Below, piece by piece: positions 54,478 through 64,000 of a stretch of 64,000 bases of DNA. The position numbers and the translations under genes were made by a program. The notes under the pieces were generated by a model that saw nothing but the letters and a program-made list of their open reading frames with translations, did no database searches and was not told the DNA's origin. Source of the stretch: Deroplatys truncata (Eukaryota; Arthropoda; Insecta; Mantodea; Mantidae); the NCBI GenBank assembly GCA_030765065.1, contig CM060983.1, forward strand, positions 51,706,067 through 51,770,066, written 5' to 3'. The number at the start of each line of letters is the position of its first letter. The stretch's first letter is position 1.

Positions 54478-54790
54478 TGAAAATCTTCCATGTAAAGGGT
54501 AGTTTGGGTTGGGGAAAGCTTCTTGCATGTATTTGTGTCGCATCTTTGGGAATTACTGAAACCAAGTTTGGTATTTAACCAACTTTTCGATTTTGAGTTA
54601 TGCTGTTCAAAAACATAGCACACACATTTTTGAGTGTAATGTACTACTTCTTCTACCTGCTACTGGTAAGTGGTAGAGAAAGTAAAAACGAAATGTAGAA
54701 TACCAAACTTAGTATTTAATTAAATTCAGCAACTTCCAAAGATACAACCCAAAGATTTCCAACAAAATTCTCTCTTAAACTGCCCTATAT
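54478..54790. repeat. Short A/B fragments, two orientations
   Basis: A minus fragment lies at 54478-54690 (CTTCCATGTAAAGGGTAG to GTGGTAGAGAAAGTAAAA), followed by a plus fragment (AATACCAAACTTAGTATT). Confidence 0.5.
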
Positions 54791-55709
54791 CTCTTCCGTT
54801 ACTTTTGACACTGTTTCAGAACATATGGGCAAACGAAGGACAGTACTGTAGCTCATCAGGATAGGGTACAGCATTTATTGAGGTACTGGATTTGAAGAAA
54901 ATATGCTGGCTAAATATTTAGAACGATTAAGATAAATGGCTCATATGTGGAGACAAGACGAGTGCGAGAAAAAGGAAAGGACGAACGGGCTCCTCTAGGT
55001 CAGAAAATTAGTATCAATTTATCGTTTGATTCAATGACAATCTTTACCTCACAAAATAGAGGCGACTTGGAAATACGGGGTTAGTTGTGTGTTTCTGGTC
55101 AAATTGAACACCACGTAATTATCAGCTCTTCGAGGACAATCAGCCCGACTTTGTCTGCATGCACAGCAAGTGATCAAAACCGGCCCGCTAAGTGGAAACT
55201 CCTGCCTCATTAGTCCAAGTGAATCACCGCATAGGTCCATTGTCTTAGTGCAACACGGCCTAAAGGCGCGTGCCGCTCACTCCGTTCCTATTGGAAACTA
55301 ATAACAAGCGTATCGGAGCGGTGGATTAGTTAGTTCAAATGTAACACTACAAAGTCTTGTCATGCATGACCTGTTTTTTAAAACATGCTGTAAGCATTAG
55401 ACAGTTGCCGTTTTCTTGATATTCCACACAAATTAGCACGTTATGGGTCAAAACAAGCACTATATTTATCTTGAATAACGCAACTGGCGACCGTTTTATC
55501 TGACTCATAGCGAATGTCGAGTTGAATGACTTGTGGCTGCGGTAGCCTAGCTCACGGGCCTACGGAGAGTGACTGCATTTGACTTCAGTCTTGTTGTTTA
55601 GCATAGTATATAGGGGACGTAGCCTAACTCATGCTACTAAAAAACTAAAGATGGCTGGTACCGCAGTCAGGGCTATCAACGTTCTAACTTGAGTCACTAG
55701 ATATACTGG
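54791..55709. other. Unassigned DNA
   Basis: No gene, repeat or RNA is recognised. Confidence 0.4.
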
Positions 55710-56470
55710 GTGTTAAAAAAGGGTATTCCATACCCGTTCTTCCATTTTTTTTATTACGAACGTTGAGGACCACATTTGCCACTACGACTGAAGAAAACAT
55801 CTCAAAAATCCACAATACGGTTAAATGACAGACGAATCAAAGTACGTTAGGTTGTTAACATTGCCAAGATATTGTGCCATTGCTGTTAACCGCCGATCAG
55901 AAGCGCGTCCGTAGGAACATCTCACGGAGTACTTGGACAGTTTCGAGACAACTGGATCAACCGATTTTTTGAGTTGTTACCTGACAGGCGACGAAAAACG
56001 GATTTATCAATACACACCATAGATAAAGTAGTTGTTCAAACAATGGGTTGAAGAGGGTAATAGGGGCCCAAGAAGGCCAACTGTGCTCCTTCATCACGAA
56101 AGGTGATGGATGACCAGAATGTCCTGGGATGTCGGGAGTGTTTTGTTGGTAGACTATTTAAAAACCGCAAAACCGACGACAGAGAGTATTATGCAGCTTT
56201 TCTGAAATAGTTCAAAGATACTATGAAGTCCAAACGCTAGCATTTGTTGCAGAAGAAAGTTCTTTTACAAGATAATGAATCGGCAAGTTTCATTACCTGT
56301 GCTTTGGACTGCTGCCACATAACCATTCATCAAATTTGGATCCCAGTTTTTTGGTCTTCAAAAATTTGAAGAAATGTTTCGTTGGACAGAGAGCTACCTT
56401 CAGATGCGGAGATCAGGGGGCGCACAAACATTTATTTTGCAGTTGGACTAATCATCTTATACCGAAGGTA
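55710..56470 (+). pseudogene. mariner-type transposase pseudogene
   Basis: In several frames, the plus strand follows the order of a Mos1-like mariner transposase. VTGDEKRIYQYTP (the first catalytic aspartate neighbourhood, ITGDEKW in active enzymes) is near 55980. RRPTVLLHHE and a REYYAAFLK segment near 56187 follow. Then come a decayed DN(A/E)SA stretch, where active copies read HDNAPAH, and KNLKKCFVGQ near the end. Many stops and frame changes are present. A possible terminal sequence ACTGGGTGTTAAAAAAGGG lies at 55710. Confidence 0.65.
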
Positions 56471-56534
56471 TGAAGAAGTTAAGCAGTATCGCTGGTCCAA
56501 GTGTATAGAGTTGGGAAGTAACTATGTTGAGAGG

Positions 56535-56960
56535 GGACCGAGCGAGATGGCTCCGTGATAACGTGCGGGACTTGCATTTGGGAGGTCATGGGTTGGATTC
56601 CTGGGGCCGGCCATTCTTACCATGGAGCTTTCGCGGTTTTCCTTGGTTGACTAGGCGAATGCTGGCGGGTTTCTCTTCTATCACGAATTTCCTTTCTCTC
56701 ATTTCCTTCCATTTCGATTTCCCTTTCATACTTCAGGTGGTTTAAAGGCTCATGGTTCCGCCAGAGGGAAAACCTCTCTGAGCAACCCTACCGCTGTGAC
56801 CGGGTCATCAAGCTTGGAATCGTTAGGAACCTCTGATTGTGTCTGTCGGCCAATTGTCTCCTGCGGTTCCATCAATTTATCGTTTCCTCTTGGGGGTGGT
56901 AAGCACGAAAAATCCGCGTTGGATCGAAGTGCGAGGTGTCCCCTGGTCGTTCATTCATTT
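56535..56960 (+). repeat. tRNA-derived SINE (family S3)
   Basis: The head GAGCGAGATGGCTCCGTGA and a B-box-like GGGTTGGATTCC are followed by the body shared with 48112-48665 (TTGACTAGGCGAATGCTGG and a pyrimidine-rich stretch). Confidence 0.7.
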
Positions 56961-56999
56961 TGGGAGGGGAGCAAGCCTCAAACTAAATTAAGTAGAATT

Positions 57000-57236
57000 T
57001 TATTTATGGGCAGTCCTTAGCGTTCCAATCTATATTTGGCGTGAAACCAGAAATTTTGCTCAGAAGCCTCTATTAGGCTTGAGGTTCTCTTATGTGCCGC
57101 AATCTAGACACGGAATCACCGGCTTTATTACCCTTCCGAAGGAAGCCATGCTAACTATTTTTATGTCCGAAAAAATCCTTTGCCCTCCGCGACATCGGGA
57201 ACCGGAGGCTAGCATGGTACCCTTAGGAGGACGACA
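57000..57236 (-). repeat. tRNA-derived SINE (family S2)
   Basis: It matches 41003-41287 with scattered differences and small gaps. The head near GTCCTCCTAAGGGTACC is decayed. Confidence 0.78.
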
Positions 57237-58074
57237 ACAGTAACCCTCGTACATCATAATACCGTTTATGGTATTTATCCAATCGAAAATTGCCAGAAAT
57301 ATCTTTATTAATAACCAAAAATACACTATTTGCAAACTTCGGCCTGCCCCTTACGTTAACAGCTACTCTAACGTAAATATGTTTCACTACAGATTGACAT
57401 CAGAAGTCTCTGAATACACAACATATGTTCGGAACAGATTACGTCAGAGTTGAGCTGCGTATTTTGCCAAATACAAGTTTATGGCAGCCCCGGTAAAGCA
57501 GAGAAGCACAAAAGCTTGTGTTTACATATTTGTTGTAGGTAGATAATTACTACTGGGGTTCTTGAATCTAATAGGAAGGGTTTGGGGGCTTTTACGCGAC
57601 TGAGCTACTTGTGGCTAAGGGCGAAACTTCCTCTACACAGGTAAGCATCCAAGCTCCATGCCAAAATGCCTTTCGACCAACATAATTCAACGACAAGCTT
57701 GTCAGATATTCAAATTTAGATGCTTCAGAACGTGATGTGGGTGTTTCCCCCTTGTAGACATAACAGAATGGCATAATCATCTCTATGAAGGGCGAGATTA
57801 TTGAAAGATAATTTCTATTGCAATGTACGTGTACTAGAGCGAACGCAGAAATAACGCACGATGTGTGCGCGCTACCGTTCCCCTACCTAAAGAACAACCG
57901 CCATCCTGTAACCCCCATATCCCGTCACTACGTGGTTAAGCCCTAATTAGGGCAGGTACACGCCTAAACACACCATCGGGTTGCCCTCAACCTGTCATCT
58001 TGACGCACGCACGCGCTACCGTCTCCATGGAAATCCAGGTCTCTATTGGATTAATTATTTTCACTCCCCGATTT
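57237..58074. other. Unassigned DNA
   Basis: No family is recognised. A GC-richer part lies at about 57840-58020 without a coding frame. Confidence 0.4.
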
Positions 58075-58404
58075 ATTAAAAATCTTATGCGATACGTTCA
58101 CATGATTTTCTCTGGCCAATGTGATTAGCTTCTACAAAATATTCTTGTGCCATCTACTTCATGTAAAACGAGATAAACCTTTGTAAGATAGCTTTATTAC
58201 ACGTTTCGTTGTAGATGCAAGTAGATTCAGGAGGGTGAGTCAGATCGATGAATGCTGGTCTTGGAATTCTATACTCTCTCTATAATATCGCGAGAAAGAA
58301 GTGAATAGCACAACTCTTTAAAAAACGACAAAAGTATTGAAGAATTCAAACCAATAATAACGCACATTTTGGAAAAGGCTGTGCCACAAATATACACACA
58401 ATAT

Positions 58405-58909
58405 TGTTATGTACTGCGGTGAGGCCAAAACGTTTGCAGCTAGATATTAAATTTTAGTTACCCCAGCATATACATTGGGAGGCATAGCTGCAGAGGCAGC
58501 AAGAGAACCAGAATCTTAAACAACAAATTTCAGAGCAGGTGTGGGATAGTTATAACAAAATACACAGAATTTCACATTAATCACATTACCTGTGGTTTAT
58601 TCAGTATAAGCACGGTGCCTCAACATCACACACAAAAGATAAAGGAAGAAATTGAGGGCAGATGCTACACACACAAGGTTACATTCACACAACTTCACAT
58701 ACAACCTTACAGAATCAACAATCGAGCAAAGGTGACGCTCACACACACCACAAAGAAGTCACGCTCACTTCCCCCACTCTCCACCGCTAGTCAGGATCGC
58801 CAGCTAGACGGAGGCCAGTCACCACGCCAGAGGAACCTCAAAACCCAAAGCCGAAAGAACTACCCCAACAATCTGTCGCCAACGACGCAATAATATGTCT
58901 GGCGTGACA
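58405..58909. mobile_element. Possible solo LTR, unrecognised family
   Basis: It starts TGTTATGTACTGCGG and ends GGCGTGACA, giving TG...CA ends, with ATAT/ATAC at the flanks as an imperfect 4-bp duplication. It is 505 bp long and inserted in a B repeat. The frame at 58615-58893 shows no known motif. Confidence 0.35.
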
Positions 58910-59005
58910 ATACATACATACATACATACATACATACATACATACATACATACATACATACATACATACATACATACATACATACATACATACATACATA
59001 CATAC
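58910..59005. repeat. (CATA)n tetranucleotide tract
   Basis: About 24 uninterrupted CATA units begin exactly at the edge of the possible LTR. Open frames across it are artefacts of the 4-bp period. Confidence 0.97.
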
Positions 59006-59430
59006 ATGCCACGTGACAAATGTTTTGAAGAATTCAAACCAATAATAACGGACATCTCGGAAATGGTTGATGCCCCAAATATACACACAATATATTTGAA
59101 ATAAATTGTGTGTTTTAAAGAGATCTACGTTTCTGGTGTAGTACACTTTTCGTCTCTCTTAACTTTTACAGTTATACAAGATTATACAACATTCTTTCCG
59201 ATTGAAGAGGACTTCACAGGCTATTTCCAGAAAATTTAAGATATACAGTTTATTTGTTATGTAAATACCTTTAATATATTGTATTTTAACCAAAATGTTT
59301 TATCTATTTTAGAGAACATTCCCGAAAATCTTCCATGTAAAGCTTAGCTGGGGTGGAGAGGGGATTTTCTTGAAAATCCTCTTGTCGCATGTTTCGAAGC
59401 ACCGAACTTTAATACTAAGAAATGCGTTTT

Positions 59431-60250
59431 TACATTCTCTACTACGTATAGTAAGTAGGGGAAGTATTGCATTCCACCCAAAAATTCGATACCGAGATTT
59501 CACCGGAAATACATGTTTTGAGACCCCCTTAATAAAAAAGAAGGATTTTTTAGAAAAAGGTCCGTGTGGTGTGTGTCTGTGTGGATGTGTATCTGTGAAC
59601 AGCATAACTCAAAAACGAAAAGTCGGACAAATACCAAACTTGCGACAGCATTTCAAGAAAATCCCCACCCAAGGCCGTGCTTTACATGGAACATTTTTCG
59701 AAAATTTTTACTTTCTCAAAAAAGGCTCTAACGATTTTGATTAATATCTCATATGTTTTAAGATATTTTCATGAAATGAAATCAAATTTATATCTTGAAT
59801 TTTCTGGGAATGTCCCCAAAAGTCCTCTTCATTGTGAATGGGTTTTGCATAACTGGTAAACCGTAAGAGATAGATAACATTTTTGTATACAAAAAACACA
59901 GATTTCGTTAAAACAGACAATTTTATGTCATAATTTTTTTGAGTGAACCATTTCCGAAATGTTCCTTGTTATTTATTTGAAGTTTTCAATACTTATACAT
60001 TTTCTCAATGGGAATTCGTTATTCGTGTTTTTATGTCCTGGACAGGCAAAGGGAGTGGAATGCTCCACATAGCAACCAGCTCTTAAAACATTTGACTATC
60101 GCTTAAAGTCTACCATATTCCCCTTGCATCTACAAGAAAATTAGCAATAAGATTACCATCTCGAGTAACATGAAGTATATGGAGAATAAGCGTTTGTAAA
60201 AATAGTTTGTACAAGAGTAGAGAAAGCCTTGTGGGTGCATCGCATCAGAT
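59431..60250 (+). repeat. Family A repeat inserted in a B copy
   Basis: It starts TACATTCTCTACTACGTATA and ends GTGCATCGCATCAGAT. The flanks belong to one B copy. Confidence 0.8.
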
Positions 60251-60384
60251 ATTTTATATCTTTATTCGGGGGGCCTCAGAACATGCATTTAGGTGAAACC
60301 TCGGTTTCGAATTTTAGTTGGAACATTTCACTTCTATCTACTATAAGTAGTAGAGACTGTAAAAAATAATTCGTTCATTTTATT

Positions 60385-60882
60385 CATCATGAAGTGGTTT
60401 ATCTCTCATGAAAACATGTGTTACAACTATTTAACTTTCTTTACCCTGTATCGCATATTACTGGGTATACAAACTATTCTTATGGAAGTTTATTTTTCTA
60501 TCTACTACATTTTAATCCAAATAAACCTTTCCGGAAATGGCTACATTACACATTTTGTTATAGATACAAAGAGCGTTAGTGAAATGTTTTAGAAGTGACG
60601 CTATATGTTGCCTTAAAATTCCAAACTCATTTCACGACAAATAATTGAAAATCTTTGTATCACATCTTTAGAATGTACTGAACCTAAAAACCAAATTTGA
60701 TATTCATACAACTTTTGGTTTTTGATTTATGCTATTTCCCCCAATACAAGGGTTTTTCTTAAAAATGTTTTTTTTTATTTATTCAAGGTGCCTCAAAATA
60801 TTTATATACGGTAACATTTCGATATCAAAATTTTGGATGGAATGCAATACCTTCTCTACCTACTATGTACCAGGGATGTTTT
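60385..60882 (-). repeat. Family B repeat
   Basis: It contains ACCCTGTATCGCATATTAC, ATTTTAATCCAAATAAACC and, near the end, GAATGCAATACCTTCTCTACC. The middle portion is deleted. Confidence 0.65.
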
Positions 60883-60886
60883 AAAG

Positions 60887-61550
60887 TACCGCTATTTTTT
60901 TTAAAAATAACAACATTATTTTCCAAATACTTTATCATCATTCATGATCTTACACTACTTCTCCACATAGTCACCGCCGTTATTCAGGCACTTGTTGTAA
61001 GGGGAAACCAGTTATTGTAAGGTCTTCGTCAAAGAATGATGCCGCCTGTGATAAAAGCCAAGTCTGCACTTCTTGTTTCACACCATCATTGTCGTTGAAA
61101 TGTTTTCCACCAAGGAATTTCTTCAGATGAATAAACGTAGAAATCGCTTGGCGCAAATCCGACTGTAGGGAGGGTGGTCAAATTGTTCCCATACAAATGA
61201 TGCAATCAGATCTTGGGTTTGTTTGACTGTGTGTGGCCAGGCGTTGTCACTCATTATTGCTTCCCCATAAACCACACACAATTGGCGATCAGTGCTTGCT
61301 GGCGTAACATTTCACTCATTCAAAAAACAAATCACTGATCTTAGTTTATAGACGCCGAGTCGTTCGATTGTTTTGAATATTTCGAAACACTCTAACAACA
61401 GTAAAACACAAAATGGCCAGCGCTCACAGCTGCGTCTGGCTTCCTAATGAATGCAGAAAGTGATCGCGTGTGCTCAAAATCGCGACTGCAGCGCTGCAGC
61501 GGCAAAATATTAAAACGGTAGTTACTTAAAAAAAAAACACCCACGTACGC
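60887..61550 (-). mobile_element. mariner-type transposon, internally deleted
   Basis: On the minus strand, translation gives the C-terminal part of a mariner transposase: DNAWPHTVKQT (active enzymes read HDNARPH), then a FDHPPYS motif, FKKFLGGKHF and a VQTWLLSQAASFF segment (61000-61260). Imperfect terminal inverted repeats with GTTTTAAAGTACCGC at the left and a matching TTTTTTAAGTAACTACCG on the reverse strand at the right bound it. The first half of the gene is missing, so it is non-autonomous. Confidence 0.7.
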
Positions 61551-61616
61551 GGTGGAGAAAGAAAAACTGGAAGACCTGTCAACAAAATTATGACAGCTAT
61601 GTACCTAAATAATACA

Positions 61617-62636
61617 GGGTGAGACTAAAGACTACGAACCGCCTGCGCGGTGCTTTTCCTATCCTCGCCCTCGGCGCTCGTTGCCGTTTGCTGCTATCAT
61701 AGAAAGGCGCGGATGAAACCATACAACTTTACTTACCAAGTTTATGAAAGGAAATGCTGAAACTGGCCATCGTCGTTGTCTATACATTTTTGGCACCTCT
61801 TTAGGAAACTATCCATCGTTGAATTTTTGGGGGGAATTTTCCAAACGATAACCGATGTCGTCTAATGTTTCTTCGGTAAGAACCGAACGCCGTCTTTTAG
61901 ATTTCTTAGCCTCAACACTTCCTGTGCTCTGAAATTTACTGTTAAGTTCATGGATTGTTGTACGGCCTGGAACTTTTACACCTGGAAATCTTTCTGCAAA
62001 TCGTACATTCACTTGGCGAGCTGACCGAGTTAACACATAAGAATCATAAATAAATACACGCTGTGCAGTAGAAAACATATACTAAGCCATAACATACTTT
62101 GTGACTAAGTACAGGACAAAATAATAAATAACTCGTAATAACTGAACTACATCACATCACCGTCAACTCAATACTGCACTTCATACTGCACAGCAAAACC
62201 GCAACAGCGTGACTTTGTTTATAGCAGCAGTGCGTTATCATGTTTTTATCATATTTCCACACGCCCAGTGGAAAATCACCGCGTAGCCGGTAATATTATT
62301 CATAAACTACCCCTCTAGTGTAACTTAAAGCAATAAAGTGTATAAGCCAAATCCACACACCTGGAATTAAAACAAAATATCCGTCAGGAAATTTTTCAAC
62401 GTGAACTACGGCGAGTGATGGGTAGTTTCCTAAAGAGGTGCCAAAAATGTATGGACAATGACGCAGGCCAGTTTCAGCATCTCCTTTCGTAAAGTTGGTA
62501 AGTAAAGCCTTTAAAAGCAGTTTTAAAAATGTTGTATGGTTTCATCCGCGTCTTTCTATGATAACGGCAACGAGCGCCGAGGACGCGGACAGGAAAAACA
62601 CCGCGCAGCCGGTTCGGAGTCTTTTGGCTCACTCTG
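61617..62636 (-). mobile_element. Tc1/mariner-like transposon with ~200-bp terminal inverted repeats
   Basis: The ends CAGGGTGAGACTAAAGAC and (reverse) CAGAGTGAGCCAAAAGAC start inverted repeats of roughly 200 bp (61617-61818 and about 62413-62636). They share AACGAGCGCC and the AAGAGGTGCCAAAAATGTAT motif. The interior holds the transposase N-terminal remnant. It is about 1.0 kb and clearly a deletion derivative. Confidence 0.72.
61809..62078 (-). pseudogene. Transposase N-terminal domain (helix-turn-helix, DUF4817-like)
   Basis: An 89-residue frame starts MFSTAQRVFIYDSYV and contains RFAERFPGVKVPGRTTIH, then TGSVEAKKSKRRRSVLTEETLDDIG in two motifs. This matches the DNA-binding N-terminus of insect mariner-like transposases (DUF4817). 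The frame runs into the terminal inverted repeat, and no catalytic domain remains. The start is the first ATG, immediately inside the right part of the element. Confidence 0.72.
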
Positions 62637-63806
62637 TTTAAGTAGCACGAGTTCTTGGAATTTCACTCATTGGCCTGCTTCTAGGAGCATGCTGACTTAA
62701 AGTATGAAATTATATAACATATTTTGCATTATCAGCATGTTAAGAAACAGCTGTTTGATAGATGGTGCTACTTTTATCACCCCGTGACAGAGAAGTGTGT
62801 ATAGTGGAACATTGCGGTTTGCACACGTCCCAGTATCCTTAAGGGATGTCAATTAAGAACTGAAATATTAAAAAGGACTACAAATAATACTAAACACTTG
62901 CAATGGCCATTCAAACAGTCCCCGGAGTTAAAAGTAGGTAACTATAAAAGGATAATTAATGAGGTGGATTAAAACTGCATTGCTTTCACAAAGGTAAAAT
63001 TGAATAATAAAACGAACCAAATAATTTACTGCTCGATATGCGCATTTCCAAAACAAAAGAGCCTATTATCCTAAAGGTAAAAATTCAATTTCCAGCACGA
63101 GCAAAAACCTCGTGCATAGTTATAATCCAGCCCTAGGAGTGTCTCATTAATGATGCAACGCTATAAAACCACTTACGTTACAGGATTGCATTATAAATGT
63201 TTCTGTATTTACAAAGGTAATTTGGCTGGGAAAATTGATTGCAAAACAAAATCCGTATAATTATTTGCGTGAAATTGCAAAGCATTTAAACGGAATAGAA
63301 GGGGCTATTTTTGGGTGGAAGGGGTTGTTTCATTGCGTTATGCACTATAATGCGATTATAAATTTTGCTTTCTTAAAAATCTGAAATGGATTGTGATAAT
63401 TATTGCTACGTCCAGAGGGATGCGTTTGAAAATCTGGGCAAACAAAACATTTTGACACGAGTGTGCTCAACACGAAAAGGTCAAGCCTTAGCTTATCTAA
63501 TGTGCCACTTTCTCTGCCCACTAACCTATGTTTTTCATAGCTTCTACAAACAAAACTTTGTCGCCATCATCATCATTACTGCACAAGCCATGTGGCTTGT
63601 TCCGTCTTCAAGAAAACTGATCTGTCCACTTTATTCGCGGTCTTCCAAAACTCCTCCTACGCATTGGTTTATACTTTTGTATTATTTGTGGTGTTCCATC
63701 TTCATCCATTTTGTTTACAAGACCCTGCCATTTTCGTCTGTATCCAATTATTTTTTCATTTATACTCTGGATCTGCAACTTTTCTCTAATGTCTTCGTTC
63801 CTTTTT
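62637..63806. other. Unassigned DNA
   Basis: The 161-codon frame at 63386-63871 runs into a family A repeat and has no recognisable motif, so I do not call it a gene. Confidence 0.4.
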
Positions 63807-64000
63807 TACTCTCTCTGCTGCATATACTCGTAGTAAGTAGAGGAAGTATTGCATTCCACCCTAAAATATGATGTCGATATTTCACCGCAAATACATGTTT
63901 TGAGACGCTCTGAATCCGAATAAAGAATTTTTGGAAACATATCCGCGTGTGTGTGTGTGTGTGTGTCTGTCTGTGAACAGCATAATCAAACACGAAAAGT
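63807..64000 (+). repeat. Family A repeat, cut by window edge
   Basis: It begins TACTCTCTCTGCTGCATATA, continues TATTGCATTCCACCC, and has a GTGTGTGTGTGTCTGTCTG tract before the window ends. Confidence 0.75.

Larger units (their letters stand above)
58075..60366 (-). repeat. Family B repeat split by two later events
   Basis: Its pieces lie at 58075-58404, 59017-59430 and 60251-60366. The first two overlap by an 80-bp duplicated stretch (GAAGAATTCAAACCAATAAT). Between them lie a possible LTR and a CATA tract. A family A copy separates the last two. Confidence 0.65.

Noticed and set aside
58819-59146. Open frames with MYVC or HTYI repeats
   Set aside because: A 4-bp repeat without stops stays open in every frame; this is not a protein.
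63386-63871. A 161-codon host gene
   Set aside because: Its last part lies in a family A repeat and the rest has no recognisable motif or supporting promoter.

Overview
The window is repeat-packed animal DNA, most likely from an insect. It is AT-rich, has no operons, and is filled with old interspersed repeats, tRNA-derived SINEs, mariner-type DNA transposons, a LINE and solo LTRs, many nested inside one another. I found no intact ordinary host gene. The insect call rests on a decayed copy of a multi-copy arthropod protein gene, on the mariner lineages, and on an arthropod-style protein-primed DNA polymerase B.

The centrepiece is 19005-36889 (17,885 bp). It is one nearly perfect giant palindrome: two 8,907-bp arms in inverted orientation around a 71-bp unique centre (27912-27982), mirrored base for base about position 27947. 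Each arm carries one intact 1,217-residue family-B DNA polymerase gene transcribed outward from the centre. Flanking each gene are a TATA/Inr-type promoter, a poly(A) signal, a promoter-side array of tRNA B-box-like motifs spaced about 140 bp, and three blocks of subterminal minisatellite. The ends read AG...CT and are flanked by a 6-bp target-site duplication (TAAATG) inside an old host repeat that continues on both sides. The polymerase type, the 6-bp duplication and the 5'-AG ends point to the Polinton/Maverick lineage. No integrase, ATPase, protease or capsid gene is present, so this looks like a polymerase-only palindromic relative or derivative. It looks whole and young.

The flanks (1-18998 and 36896-64000) are dominated by one interspersed repeat superfamily, called here family A (younger, about 0.85 kb) and family B (older, more diverged). 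Younger copies sit inside older ones, and the palindromic element itself lies in a B copy. Their internal CA/GT tract has expanded into microsatellites in several copies. On the left are a broken multi-copy arthropod gene (3053-6170) split by two solo LTRs, and a third solo LTR of the same family (8913-9846). On the right are three SINE families, a 5'-degraded LINE (about 44890-47850), remains of five mariner/Tc1-type transposons, a tRNA-like SINE head next to a perfect 42-bp hairpin, and a CATA tetranucleotide tract.

Only the palindromic element is a working genetic unit as far as the sequence shows. Everything else I could identify is decayed mobile DNA.
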